Assembly: GCA_000149265.1 (NCBI GenBank)
Contig: CH003301.1
Span: 1,651,264-1,715,263, forward strand
Length of the DNA stretch: 64,000 nucleotides
From: Ciona savignyi
Lineage: Eukaryota > Chordata > Ascidiacea > Phlebobranchia > Cionidae
Direction: 5' to 3'
Below the pieces are notes generated by a model. The model was not told the origin of the DNA. It searched no databases and worked only from the letters and a program-made list of their open reading frames with translations. Shown piece after piece: positions 1 through 11,800 of this stretch (its first letter is position 1; each line of letters starts with the position of its first letter). The position numbers and the translations under genes were made by a program.

Positions 1-89
1 GAACTTCTCCAACAGGGTAGTATTAGACTCTGAACAAACCCAGATCGCCGGGGAGCTTTCAATAGTATTCTTTTACAAGAACGGTCTTT

Positions 90-311
90 GTGTACTATGC
101 CATAACTGTGCGAAAATTGCAGATCGGCAGGTTAAATATTGACAGCAACAACTTGAACAGCGTCGAAGACTTGTGCGCTGTTCTTCACAAGGTTCAAAAC
201 AAAGTTTTTATGATTGGATGCTTCGCCGGATTAGCTGCTTGGCGGTACGCAAATGAAGAAGAAACTGACGTGCTTCAACGGAAGCTTGATGAACTGCAAT
301 CCCCGGTATAA
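90..311 (+). CDS. possible 3'-terminal coding exon of an unrecognised upstream gene
   Basis: An open frame ends at a TAA at 309-311. Its residues include a hydrophobic stretch (VFMIGCFAGLAAW) followed by a charged tail ending DELQSPV, and base composition is closer to coding than the AT-rich flank. There is no ATG at the left edge. A possible acceptor AG lies at 119-120, and an in-frame TAG at 57-59 blocks extension to the window edge. A competing frame from base 2 is open to 139 and again from 143 to about 255, broken only by a TGA at 140. I do not recognise either protein. It may be the last exon of a gene starting outside the window, or chance. Confidence 0.3.
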   Translation: MYYAITVRKLQIGRLNIDSNNLNSVEDLCAVLHKVQNKVFMIGCFAGLAAWRYANEEETDVLQRKLDELQSPV

Positions 312-357
312 AATGCTTTTTTTGTCATTCGTTATATGCATCGCTGTTATATATTAG

Positions 358-1118
358 TCCGGCCCGTTGGTCTAGCGGTTAAGTGCGCCGCCTTTTAATC
401 GAAAGGTTGCAGGTGCGAAACTGGTCGCTAGATAGTTGGTTGTGTCCTTGGACAAGGCACTTTACGGACATTGGCTGATCCTAGCGGATTAATGGGTTCT
501 ACCAAATTGAAGGAACGTGTCTATCATACACAACACACTGCAATAACTTCGGTAACCCGACGGTGGGGGCGAGGTGATCTAACCATCAGGGCCGGTTTTA
601 GGCCGATTTGACCGATTAGATCAAATTGGGCCCCGCACCTTGAAGGGGCCCCGCGCTAGCGCGGGTATTTCTGTATTATGAGGTATAAAATACTACTGAA
701 ACGTAAAATAAAAAGTAAAATAATATTCTTTCTCATAATATCAATTTGTTATGCATTGTTACTAAGTAAATTTATTTCTGTGTCTGCCTGTTACGTCATA
801 ATGAATATGGTTGGTAAACAATATATATGTCTGGGAGTAAAACAATATACTGTATCGTAAATAAGCATCCACATTACCTTTAATTTGTTTTATAGCAAGT
901 ATTAAATGTCTATTTTTGTAGTTTGTATGTACTGGTATGTATTTTATGATATATAAACACCCATAAATTTTGCTATGAAGAGTATGGGCCCCGCCATCAC
1001 ATTTCTAATTGGGCCCCGCGGTTCCTAGCACCGGGCCTGCTAACCATTGCCCATGTGTTAACCCCATTGGTTTTCCCATTCACGGGGATAAACATGAATG
1101 TATTATCCTTATATAAGT
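358..1118 (+). repeat. tRNA-derived SINE, interrupted by a hAT-type element
   Basis: The head at 361 onward has a good RNA polymerase III A-box (TGGTCTAGCGG, matching TRGYNNARNNG) and a weak B-box-like GGTGCGAAACT. The body follows, with the phrases 'gacaaggcac' and 'cggattaatgggttctacc', and the end reads 'cacggggataaacatgaat'. The same body occurs at 4782-5093, 5094-5362, 13665-13978, 39007-39205 and 51058-51302, so this is an interspersed family. This copy is complete once the 587-1039 insertion and one copy of its target duplication are removed. Amplification would have depended on LINE machinery in trans, as for other SINEs (general knowledge). Confidence 0.8.
587..1039. mobile_element. 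non-autonomous hAT-superfamily DNA transposon (453 bp) inserted in the SINE
   Basis: The element starts CAGGGCCGG and its other end, read as reverse complement, starts CAGGCCCGG, giving short imperfect terminal inverted repeats. It is flanked by an exact 8-bp direct repeat CTAACCAT (579-586 and 1040-1047), the target-site length of hAT transposases. Removing the element and one repeat restores an uninterrupted SINE body. The interior is AT-rich between GC-rich ends with several GGGGCCCC-like blocks and has no transposase; a 60-codon ORF at 678-860 looks like chance. Confidence 0.8.
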
Positions 1119-1921
1119 TTGTTATACTTTTTGTTTTTTTTATACGGATTTGTTATAAACTTTTTGTTTTATAGAGCCTTTCTATTGAAATTGCAAGAGG
1201 AGAAATTTTAACCGCAAGACAAACGTAATGAAAGTTGGCGAGCTTCAACATTAGTTATGTACGCATGGCTAAAACAAACCGTCCGAACCCGGAGAACCGT
1301 CTTTACTCCATTTCAAGAATACTGCAAATTTAGTATCGAAAAAAAAACAGTTTATATTAGTCTATTCGTCATTTTATACCACCAACTGTGACCATTCCAA
1401 CTTTTCAGACTGGTGGTTACTATGTGGATTTATGTACATTGCACAGTACATTTCTCCTCAAGAAAAAGGAGTATTTACACGCAACCTACATATTCAAATT
1501 TAAGAACACCTACAAAAACATACACAAATGTGGCATGACCTACAAGCTAACAGTGGGATCTATTTGAATCTTTTGGAACCACCATATATAACTTTTGGAC
1601 CATTAGACAGGCATCAGTAGTAGGTCATGCATCTTCTTTTATTATTTAGTTATAAGTAATTTATATTTAATCATTTATGATGTGTAGGGTCTAAACATTG
1701 CATTGCTCATGTATATTTTATCGGTAAATTACCAACTACCGCTGCAGCAATATTGATGCACACGTCTTTTGATAAAACATAGTACAGGCTGCAATATGTG
1801 GTCCAGCGTTGGTCTATCAAGTAGATCTGTGTGTATTTGAACGTTTATAAATATTTGAGCTTTGTTTAGTGCTAACGTGTTTAATAAAAAAACATTAAAT
1901 GTTTTTATTTATTTCCTGTAG
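1119..1921. other. intergenic stretch before the lectin gene
   Basis: AT-rich, without a supported gene. A pyrimidine-rich tract ending in AG at 1920-1921 lies 17 bases before the lectin start codon. It may be a spliced-leader (trans-splice) acceptor or the end of a 5'UTR intron. Confidence 0.5.
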
Positions 1922-1938
1922 TTGATAACGGTGTTGAT

Positions 1939-4236
1939 ATGATTATTCTTATGGTGTTTTTTACTTTACTTGCTTCAAGTATTCGTGCTCAAACCCAGTG
2001 CCCGCAAGATAATGTTCAAGTCTTTGCTTGCCCAGAAAATTATTTCAGACACCAACAGAAGTGTTACAAAGCGCAATTTGGGTAAAAATGTTGCTTATTG
2101 TTAAATTAGAGTTATGTATTGGATTGGTGGCTTACTAAAACAGCGGTCTAAAAAAATCAATCTATTCCATTTTGTACATTATAAATTGGACTCTACCAAA
2201 CTCAGAGTTTCTATGTTTTTATATAGGATACCCAATCAGGTTAATTGGAGTATAGTCAATAGCTCAAAACGATTTTCATATTTTTCTGTCTTATTAAATT
2301 TCGGACATAAAATTTACTCCAATAAAAAATATAATGGCTCCAATAAAGCGCCAGGAATATTTTATTATTTTATAGAAAGTTAAAGTACTGGCAAGCGAGC
2401 AGATATTGCTTATCTGAAGGTGGCCAGCTTACTACGATCCATGATTCGACTGAAAATCAATTTCTGTACGAAATGATGCGAATCCAGTACTCCGTCGATG
2501 CCGGAGATGCCCCAATTCAANNNNNNNNNNNNNNNNNNNNNNNNNNNNNNNNNNNNNNNNNNNNNNNNNNNNNNNNNNNNNNNNNNNNNNNNNNNNNNNN
2601 NNNNNNNNNNNNNNNNNNNNTGCGACGAATTCGTCTCCATAAAAAGCTCGTCGATTTTATCTCGGTTTTTTAAACTATTTCCATTTTTATTCGTTTTAAC
2701 GTCTTTTGAATGTTTGCTGATTTGCGCAGTTTTTATTTTTTTGTTCGAAACCTCACATACTTCACGTTCTAATGTCCGTTTTGCAGTTCCCCAATTCAAT
2801 TTTGGATCGGCTTAAGTGATCGGTAAAATTAAGATTGACATACAAATGCATTTTAATGTTGCGAGAGATTATATGCTGGTGCGAATCTGTCAAACCAGAA
2901 AGCAGGTTGATCGATTTGACCTATTCGGTATTGTCATGGCTTTCGAGTATAGTCAAATATGTTTTTTTTTAAATTGCAATACTGTTGTAATAGTACATAC
3001 TGCAATAACTTCAGCAAACGAAACTTGGTCGATTTTTATGAAGATTAACGACACGATATATCATCTGTGCCAGATATTCCGAAGGCGTTTATGAATGGGA
3101 GAGATGTAGTAAGGGTGTGTACAAACTCGGTATCAGTTATGTCCCTGCTTGGTTACCAGGCGAGCCGGATAATGGGAATAATACCAACCGAAATAAAGGT
3201 CAAGACTGTATCACTTGGAGCTGGTCAAGCCGTCCAGCGTGGTCGGACGAGGAATGCAGTGATGTGATGTCATTTATTTGCCAGGTAAAGTAATGAAGTA
3301 GTAGAATTGTATTGCGTCGTTAAAATGACAATAAAAGCTAAAACTGTATTTAATGTCAGAAAAAAAAACAAGAAGATGGTCAATATTCATGTTTTAACCA
3401 CTAGAATAAAAACTAAACATTATAACACCGGCCACTAAAAGATTACCCAATCGTGCACAACGTGTCCGAATTTTGCAGATATTCTTGTGTATTGTAGTCG
3501 TACTGCTTTTTTGTTTGTTTTTTTGCATAAAATACGAACTTAAATTTTTTCTTTATTATACGATCATTTTTATATTCCATATGATTTATGTATGAGTTGC
3601 GTTAACCATTCGTCGGTTCTTATATTTTTGCCCTCCAGTTGCTATAGACATATAGCGTCACAGGTATATTTGTGCGTCGCTTGACGCAGCAGTGCTTTCT
3701 GGTTTAAAACAAAAAAATATTTTCTTGTTTAATGTTTTTTTTTTATCAACAGTGACAAACTATATGTGAGTTGCGGCTCGATCACTTGGCCCACCAGTCT
3801 AAGAAAAAAATAATTTTGGCCTCTAAATTAAAATTTTAACGATTGCTCCATAACCGATTTGGCTATTCACCTTTTCAATCAGTTTTGATCAATTCCAAAG
3901 ATTCTGATTAGTATATTTCTACAGATTAAACTGCACCCCACTGTCTCCACTAATAACACTACAACACCGAAGTTTTCATCAGTGACGCAGGTCCCTAATA
4001 GCGCGGGAATCAGAACGCCTTGTAAGAAAATTTCACCGCTATTGTAGGTTAAATATTAATACTTTTTAATTCTTGAATATATTTTAGATATCATCGCAAT
4101 TACAATATGTTCAGCTGTGCTCCTTATCGCGGCCGTATGTTTGACAGCCATTTGCTTTATAAAGCAAGGAAAAGAGAAGCGACGAGTTGGTGTTTTGAAA
4201 CATGTAGGCCTTTACCCTACTGCTGCATGGTCGTAG
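1939..4236 (+). CDS. type I membrane C-type lectin domain receptor, 5 exons
   Basis: Exons 1939-2081, 2376-2520 plus 2800-2822 (one exon split by foreign sequence), 3074-3284, 3925-4021 and 4088-4236. Joined this way, all phases agree and give about 255 residues. Order: signal peptide (MIILMVFFTLLASSIRAQ); one C-type lectin-like domain with CPENYF, WQASRYCLSEGGQL, FWIGLSD, EGVYEWE, the EPD triplet in WLPGEPDNG, WSDEEC and FICQ; a short Ser/Thr-rich stalk; one transmembrane helix around AVLLIAAVCLTAICF; and a roughly 25-residue cytoplasmic tail rich in Lys/Arg. EPD departs from the usual EPN (mannose) or QPD (galactose) triplets, so sugar choice cannot be assigned. The tail has no clear ITAM or ITIM; a YPTAAWS end is present. 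Likely role: cell-surface recognition or adhesion, possibly immune. Exon 2 carries 100 N plus 168 bp of unrelated sequence between two copies of an 11-bp repeat (see findings). Confidence 0.85.
2521..2788. other. assembly gap (100 N) plus 168-bp foreign-looking segment inside lectin exon 2
   Basis: 2521-2620 is N. 2621-2788 does not belong to the lectin. The 11-mer CCCCAATTCAA stands immediately before the gap (2510-2520) and again at 2789-2799, where the lectin reading frame resumes exactly. On the minus strand the 168 bp are open throughout and Lys-rich in a coding-like way (for example KKIKTAQISKHSK, DKIDELFMETNSS). I do not recognise the protein. It is either a contig-join or chimeric artefact or a real insertion with an 11-bp duplication. 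Confidence 0.75.
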
Positions 4237-4771
4237 TTCATCTGTTGCAACTTTTTAGACGAAATATACCATTTCTGTATTTTGTTCAATGACAAACACA
4301 GTATGAGATTTAATTTTGGGGTTTCTCATTTTCACAAACAGGCAGATTGTAGCCGATATGAATATAAATGCATGTGCAAAGAGGTTTCCCAACCACAATC
4401 CGTTTGTATTTTACATGTTTCATATAACAGCGACAAAAGTATTACAAATTTAAACATTAAGCTCTATTTAATACTTTTAATTAAAGAATTCAGACGCCGC
4501 AACATGACAAACCAGAACTGTCATGTGGCCGAATGGTTAAAGCGACCATATATCGGCTTTCAAACAAAAAGCGGTCTGAGTATACAGCTTATTGTCGATT
4601 CGAAAAAATTATAACATCGAGCTAAAGTTTACCTATAGTGAACGACTCGGACCGATATGAAATAGCGAGATAAATACAAAACACGTGTAGGGATTTTTAT
4701 AATTTGGCAAACAGAAAAAAGTTAAACTATATAAGTGCCTGTTTCCGTTTATCAATCGTCCTGTTGATAGA
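4237..4771. other. lectin 3'UTR and intergenic DNA
   Basis: No supported gene. A 110-codon ORF at 4282-4614 has no recognisable domain. A tRNA-like A-box phrase near 4525 (tggccgaatggttaaagcg) has no matching B-box. Confidence 0.4.
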
Positions 4772-4811
4772 ATGTGATATATAGGATAGGATAGGATAGG
4801 ATATATAGGAT
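4772..4811. repeat. GGATA/GATAG pentamer simple repeat, SINE tail
   Basis: A short run of 'ggata' and 'tatagga' units. It abuts the 3' end of the minus-strand SINE at 4782-5093, and similar 'atcct' remnants follow other copies, so it is that family's 3' tail rather than an independent microsatellite. Confidence 0.75.
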
Positions 4812-5093
4812 ATTCATGTTTATCCCCGTGAATGGGAAAACCTAGGGGGTTATCACACGGGCAATCGTCAGATCACCTCGCGCCCATCGTCGGGTTACCG
4901 GAGCTATTGCAGTGTTTTGTATATGATAGACACGTTCCTTCAATTTGGTAGAACCCATTAATCCGCTGGGTTCAGGCAATGTCCGTAAAGTGCCTTGCCC
5001 AAGGACACAACCGACTAGCTAGCGACCAGTTTCGCACCTGCAACCTTTCGATTGAAAGGCGACGCACTTAACCGCTAGACCATCGGGCCGGAC
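4782..5093 (-). repeat. full-length tRNA-derived SINE
   Basis: Reverse complement of the family at 358-1118. The head (GTCCGGCCCGATGGTCTAGC on the minus strand) is at the right end and the GGATA-repeat tail at the left. It is the best intact copy in the window and defines the family length at about 310 bp without tail. Confidence 0.85.
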
Positions 5094-5362
5094 AAATATT
5101 CATGTTTATACCCGTGAATGAAAAAACCAACGGGTTTGACACACGGGCAATCCTAAGATCATCTCGCGTCCACCGTCAGGTTCCCGAAGCTATTGCAGTG
5201 TGTTTGATCCACACCTTCCTTTAATTTAGTAGAACCCTTTAATCCGCTAAGTTCAGGCAATTTCCCGTAAATGACTTTCCCAAGGACACAACCGAATAGC
5301 TAGCGACCAGTTGGGACCTGCAACCATTTGGATGAAAAGCGTCACATTAAACTATCGTGGTC
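5094..5362 (-). repeat. second SINE copy, head to tail with the previous one
   Basis: The same family, more diverged and truncated in the A-box head. It starts directly where the previous copy ends, so the two are in tandem in the same orientation. Confidence 0.75.
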
Positions 5363-5895
5363 AATTAAGCCAAACTTTCAATAACTGCACCATTTCACAT
5401 TTGACAGGAACATAAAATATCACTGTAAAAATACATGAAACCATATTCACCTTATGCTAATACGACTACTAGGCTATTGCAATTACAAATTGGATTGCGA
5501 AGTTGTGTTTTCCCAATCGTTTGACATTATTGTTCGAAATTCATATAAAATTTTATATAAAATCTAAATTGTCAACGCAATATAAAGAAAAGATTTCACA
5601 CGTTTTTTTTTAAATAAAATCAAAATATTTTCTTTACATTTTGACTCTAGACAATTTATACAAATAGAGTCTGTGGTTTGACTAGAATATATAAGTTGAA
5701 TATAAGTGTTATTCCTATTTTATAAAATAAAATTAATGAAATGATATGCCTATCTATCAAAGGTCAAATACCAGCTCTCTTGTATTTTATGATGATTCAT
5801 CAATTCTCCTGAATTGTTATTAGTTTCACGTAAAACACTATACTGTGTAGTATAACAAAGTTGTAACTCTGCTTGAAAAATAGCGTTAATCTAAA
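5363..5895. other. AT-rich intergenic region upstream of SCYL2
   Basis: No ORF or repeat that I can support; presumably holds the SCYL2 promoter and 5'UTR. No clear splice acceptor directly before the ATG. Confidence 0.4.
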
Positions 5896-8800
5896 ATGGA
5901 CGTAAGTGGAGTTTTTACAAAGCTAAAGAACTCATTATCAAGTACTGTGAACGAGATTAGTGCGGTGCTTCCTGGGAATCCGCTGCTCCGTGAGTATGAT
6001 GCAGGGAATCAGGTTGGATCAGCCGGACCACGCTATCTATGGAAGATTTATACAGCTACAAAAAGATCCACGAAAGCGGTTTGTATTTTTATGTTGGAAC
6101 GTACATTCAACACATTTCTGTTCTTTTTAGCATTTCAGCACAGTAATAGAATATATGTTATACACCGATTGTTATAGCAAAGGTTTTTAAAATAAGCAGC
6201 TCATAAACAGTCACAAATATCAAGATTTTTAAAAATTGATGCGATTGTCAGATTGCTCATGAAGATGTTTGGGTCCTGTTAAAAGGATTGTTTTTTTTAT
6301 TTGCTGGATTTTTGTGCCGCACCAAAATTCCCTTCAAATATTGCTATGAAATAAAAGACTTAAAGTGTTTAAAAATGGGACGATCTAAAAAACTAACACA
6401 AATGCGCGAAAGTTAAAGAAAACTTGCCAATAACTAAAAAGTTGTGCGACATGTCAGTAGGGTCACCCAGATCTCATCTGATTGATTGTCATTCTTTTAT
6501 TTGATGATTGAAGGTTTTGATGTTTACTCCATTGTATTTAAAGTTTTACTGCTAAATTCATGTGATTTGCTTCAGATATAACTGTAGCGGTGGATACCTG
6601 TACCTCTGATCAGGAAATAATTATAGCAGTTATCACTGACTAGTAACAATATCTTTTTTCAGGAAGTTGCATTGTGGATATTTGAGAAGAAGCAGTTGGA
6701 CCAATTTAATCGAACAGATAGAGAGATGATTATTGAGGTGCTTCGAAGGGGTTGTGCACAGTTGACCAAACTTCGACATCCACGGGTTCTAACTGTTGAA
6801 CACACTTTAGAAGAATCAAGGTAAAAAATTAATTTTTATTTTTTTTTGTTGTTCTTAAAAAAATGTGTGATAAGGTCAATTGTTTTTTTTGAATTACTAT
6901 ATCCTGCCCTATCTAATTATTTAAATTGTTTTTTTTTGTGTTTATGGCTGAAATTGAACTACGGTACTTTATATTTGTACAAGTGCTATAAATGCCAACC
7001 AGTACTGATAATTTTTTTTTTAATGGTTTAATTTTTCAGAGAAAGTTTAGCCTTTTGTACCGAACCTGTCTTTGCAAGTCTTGGTAATATTCTTGGAAAG
7101 AAGAAAAATATTGATAAGATTCCAACAAGTTTAGCACAGTATGATTTACATGAGGTTGAAATTAAATATGGTTTAATGCAGGTTTGTATTTTTTTGTGGC
7201 TGGTTGTTCATTTCAAAATCAAGACTCAATTCTGGTGATTCAAAAATTATTTCTTGATTTTACGAATTGATATTTAAATCCCCTTTGAAGTCCTTGCATA
7301 TTTAGTTAGAAGTGCTTTTGGTTCTTGATAAAAACCCATTTTTTATCAAACATATTAATGCAATAGTATAATACTGTTAGTATTAAATTACTACAAAAAT
7401 ATACTTTTCTTGTTCTATACTTTAGATTTTAGAACGATTCAAACTTCAAAAGCTTACTCATGGGTAATAGAGTTAACTGATTAAGAAAGGGATTTTTCCA
7501 GTTGTTAACAATACATAGGCAATATTAGTGCAAGTACTGTATCTATAAGTTTAACATACCAGAATGCAGAGATAATTATGAAATAGCCATTTAATGAGGT
7601 GAAGGCAATAGTAGGATTAATTTCAACTAATTCACTAATAATTTCCATTTTGTTTGGTCTGTCATGAATGTCATGGGTGTCAGATGCTTATTTGTGCCAA
7701 TTTCAGCATTTGGATACATTTATTTACTTTATACCCCGGCTACCAAGTATACATATATATATATAAACATACATTAATATGTGTTACTGCAACTTCATGT
7801 TAAAATAAAATCATGGAAATATTTGGGTTAGGGTAGGGGATTCTTATATTAATACCAAATATGTATTCATTGCAGATTTCTGAAGCATTAGCCTTCCTAC
7901 ACAGTAGTGTTAAAATGGTGCATGGCAACTTGTGTCCGGAGTCTATAATCGTCAACAATATGGGGGCATGGAAAATTGCAGGTTTTGATTACTGCATCGC
8001 CAACTCTGGAACTATATCCGATGTTAGTTATCGGTTTTAGTAATTTTTTTATGGCGAGTTTTGCTTAGGGAAAAAAAATTGATTAAAGATGTGTATCATG
8101 GTGAAGAATAATGGTTATTGTTTAATTTCCATGTTTAAAGGGAATTAATATTTATCCCTGTAAATACGAAAAATGTTGGGTAGGGCTAGGCATTGCCTAA
8201 GTTATCTTTATAATTAAAACCACTGGTTAATGTAGTTAAATATTAATAAAGTCAAATTGCAGGTCCAGTTTGTAAGTAGGGATTGGGACACGTCAATACC
8301 GTCCCCAGCTCTGCCGAACCCCAATTATTTGGCACCTGAATACATTCTAAGCAAATCGTGCAGCCCTTCAAGTGATTTGTTTTCACTGGGTATTATCTTG
8401 TATTCAATCTATTACAAAGGGAAGACGCTATTCGAATGTGGGACACAGGATGTATACAGGGTTGTACCAAAATTTGTTGACCAGGTACCGGTTATTTATT
8501 TGTTATCAGTGGTCTGGTAATTGAAAAAGTGATATATAACGAACTGGAATTGTTTTTTAAGTTTTTTTTCTCTTTGTGTGATTAACTTAATTGTACTGGG
8601 AATTAATTGTTGGTTGCTTTTTTACAATGCAACAATAAAGAGACTGACATGGCTTAACAGAAAATTGTAGAATTAGGTATGAAACAAATGACTGTAACTG
8701 GAATAGGCAAAAGTTAAACAGTTGCGGGCTAGGTATAGTTTGTTTGTATGATTACCGCTACATTTAATATATTGGTGATATGCCACTCCTGCCAACCCAA

Positions 8801-11800
8801 AAATTGTAAGATTATGATAACTATGAGTGTGAGTATACTTAACCACAATATTAGTACTAACATTTATACCTATCAGCTAGAAAACCTGTCACCTCACTTG
8901 CTTGAAAAGATCCCACAAGAAGTACGAGAACATGAAAAGATGTTGCTCAACCCATCGCCCAATGTTAGACCTGATGCTGAGCAAATGACTAATGTAAGAA
9001 ATATTGATAATTCCTTTGCTGCTGATATATGGACCAATAGACATGCTTGCTGCAACCAATGTGGTCAATGCAATATTGTCCACCAAAAATATCAGACTTG
9101 TGGACATAATATACACAATATTGTTACCTATCATGTGTCCATCCACTCTTTTTACCCTTTTATAAAGTTGAATAGCTTGCATAATTTATATCATTTAGTT
9201 GCATGTTAGATCGCTCTTGAGGCATATTTTGTTATTTTTTGTATAATCGTTTGATGTGTTTTTCTATTTTTGCTTTGATATGGTTTCCTATAGCTCCCAT
9301 TCTTCGAACACGTTGGAGTGAAGACTCTGCAGTACCTTGACACTCTGCTACAACGGGAGAATTTACAAAAATCTCAATTCTTCAAAGGTCTTGGGAAGGT
9401 GCTGCCTCAACTGCCAAGGGTACGTACTTCTCAATTTAAAATCACAAGGAAATAATATTGTTTAAGATATCAGTTAAACTTAAAAAATATTGTGCAACCT
9501 AAGATTTGTGGTGAAATGTTGTGTAACTTAATATTTTGCATGGTTTTAACACATTTGTTCCATGTAAAGGCAATGTATAGCATTACAAGACTCTTCTTAT
9601 GCATTAACTGTTGAGATTAATTCTTACAGATCACAAAAATGTGGTCATTAATTAACTTTCCTGATGTACTAATGTATGTCGCAGCTAAACACAAAAATAG
9701 TCATTAAAGCATTTATATCTGTTTAGTAAAAATTTCCATCTTGGACTGTATCACCAACTGGTAAAAGTAACTTCTTAAATTTTATAAAAACAATGCAATA
9801 GCTCGGACAAGTCTACTTTGGGCACAAGTCCATGCAACATTGTGCATTATGCAGCTGTGATTTAACCAACTTTTCCACCTTGCTAGAATGAGGGTTCTAG
9901 GGTAACATAAGCGTTTTCTTACCATATAATCCCATGCAGAGAGTTCTAATGCAGCGTGTGCTTCCGTGCCTCACTGCTGAGTTCACCAACCATGACATGG
10001 TCCCATTCGTTCTGCCCAATGTGCTGCTTATTGCGGAAGATTGTGAGAAGGAGGAGTTTTTAAAAGAAATTTTTCCTAAACTTGTTCCAGTTTTCAAGAT
10101 CCAACGGCCAGTACAGGTTGTCCATAAGTAAAGTTAGAATTTTCTTATTTATAGACGCCTAGTCCAACCCAACTGTAAGCATCAGACATTTAGGTTGTGA
10201 CAAATCCTACAACCTTTAAAGAGTTCATACTTCTTCAGTGCTATACTAAATGCTGCTGTTTATTTAATATGTTAAAACGTCACTAAAGAAACTTTTGACT
10301 GTTAGTGTAGTAGTGCGCAACACTCGATTTTGTGTTATTTTATTATCGTAAAAGTTCATTATTAAATACTTCAAAAAAAACAATGCCATAAAATAAAACA
10401 ATCCAAGATTAAAAATATTTCAAAATTTCATTTGTTACTCAGGTTCTACTGATCCTCATGCAAAAGATGGATTTGATGCTTTCCAAATCTACACCGGACC
10501 AGATCAAAGCCCACATATTGCCAATGCTTTGCGCTTCGTTAGAAGCACCATCTGCACAAATCCAAGAGTTGTGTTTGAGCATCATCCCCACGTTTGCTGA
10601 TCAGCTGGACCTGCCATCCATGAAAAACAGCATTCTGCCGAGAATTAAGAAAATAGGGCAGGAAGGAAGCGTAACAACTGTAAGTGGTTTTTGATATTAT
10701 ACTACAAACAATTCCAGAATTGTGTGGTGTGCACAACAAGAACATTAATTTCTTTATCTGAAGGAATGGCTTTTTTTAAGTAAAATCATTAATACAAAAT
10801 TGGGATTATATATGCTCGAAATATTGTATTTTAGATATATATATTAAGATAACGTTATTTTTTTTGAAAATTTTGCTTTTATTTAAAGGTATTTTTAGTT
10901 GATTATATTTCTGATTTTTATTTATATTTTCTGAACAGATTCGTATCAAAGCCCTGGTGTGTATTGGAAAACTATTACCAAACTTTGACAAGTGGTTTAT
11001 CCAAGATGAAATACTTCCTTTTCTGCATAAATTAACTTCCAGGGAGCCTGGAATTCTGATGGCAATTCTTGGCATTTATAAAACAACATTGACTCATGAT
11101 AAACTTGGTAAATTTAATTTCTTTGTAGTTAAAGTTCACTCTACCTCTTCTCTACCCCCACTCTATCATAAAGTACAAATATTAGTATTATTAATAGAAG
11201 TTTACAACTAATTGGCATAAAAAGGTATTTCAAATAGAATTATTCTTGTGAAATGGTTAAATTTAGATTTGCACTCTGTCTGTGCTTCCATAATGATGGC
11301 CTACCTGACTTTGGCAGTTTATGAGAGATGAATTTAGTTCAGGTTAAATGCCTAGATATAAGTATATTTCATGTTCCCATTGATTTCATCAGATATTATG
11401 TTTTACATATAACTACCATATGCTATATATTGCATCAATTTGGTGAAAAATCAGCTACTTTTACGCATAATATAAACACACTAATTGACCATTTAAATCT
11501 TTTCAGGAATTACTAAGGAGACCATGGCAGCAAAATGTCTTCCGTTTCTTATTCCACTATCAATTGATAACAATCTGAATTTGCAGCAATATAGCGCATA
11601 CATATCAGTTATAAAGGTACCCAAAACAATTACAAGCTATGTACCTGTGTTCAACACAATTCAACTTCTTCTGTAACAATGTGCTGAAATAAATATGATA
11701 AAAACTAATTTCTTTCTTTACATGTGCTAAAGTCAAATGGTTGCTACAATTTTATAAAAAGTAAACCAATGATGATATTTTAATACGGTGATGGACCAAT

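Noticed and set aside
140-142. selenocysteine reading of the TGA in the edge frame
   Set aside because: No SECIS-like element found and the gene is unidentified; a chance stop or intron is simpler.
678-860. 60-codon ORF
   Set aside because: Lies wholly inside the AT-rich interior of the hAT-type element; low-complexity composition with no domain.
2410-2799. 129-codon minus-strand ORF through the gap
   Set aside because: Its parts are the antisense of lectin exon 2, Ns, and the unrelated 168-bp piece, so it is not one gene.
3060-3080. frameshift in the lectin domain before EGVYEW
   Set aside because: Exon 3 starts at 3074 after CAG and joins 2822 in phase, so the apparent frame change is intronic sequence.
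4517-4600. tRNA gene suggested by an A-box-like phrase
   Set aside because: No B-box at the right distance and no cloverleaf; sequence after the phrase is AT-rich.
4772-4811. independent microsatellite
   Set aside because: Matches the 3' tail expected of the adjoining SINE.
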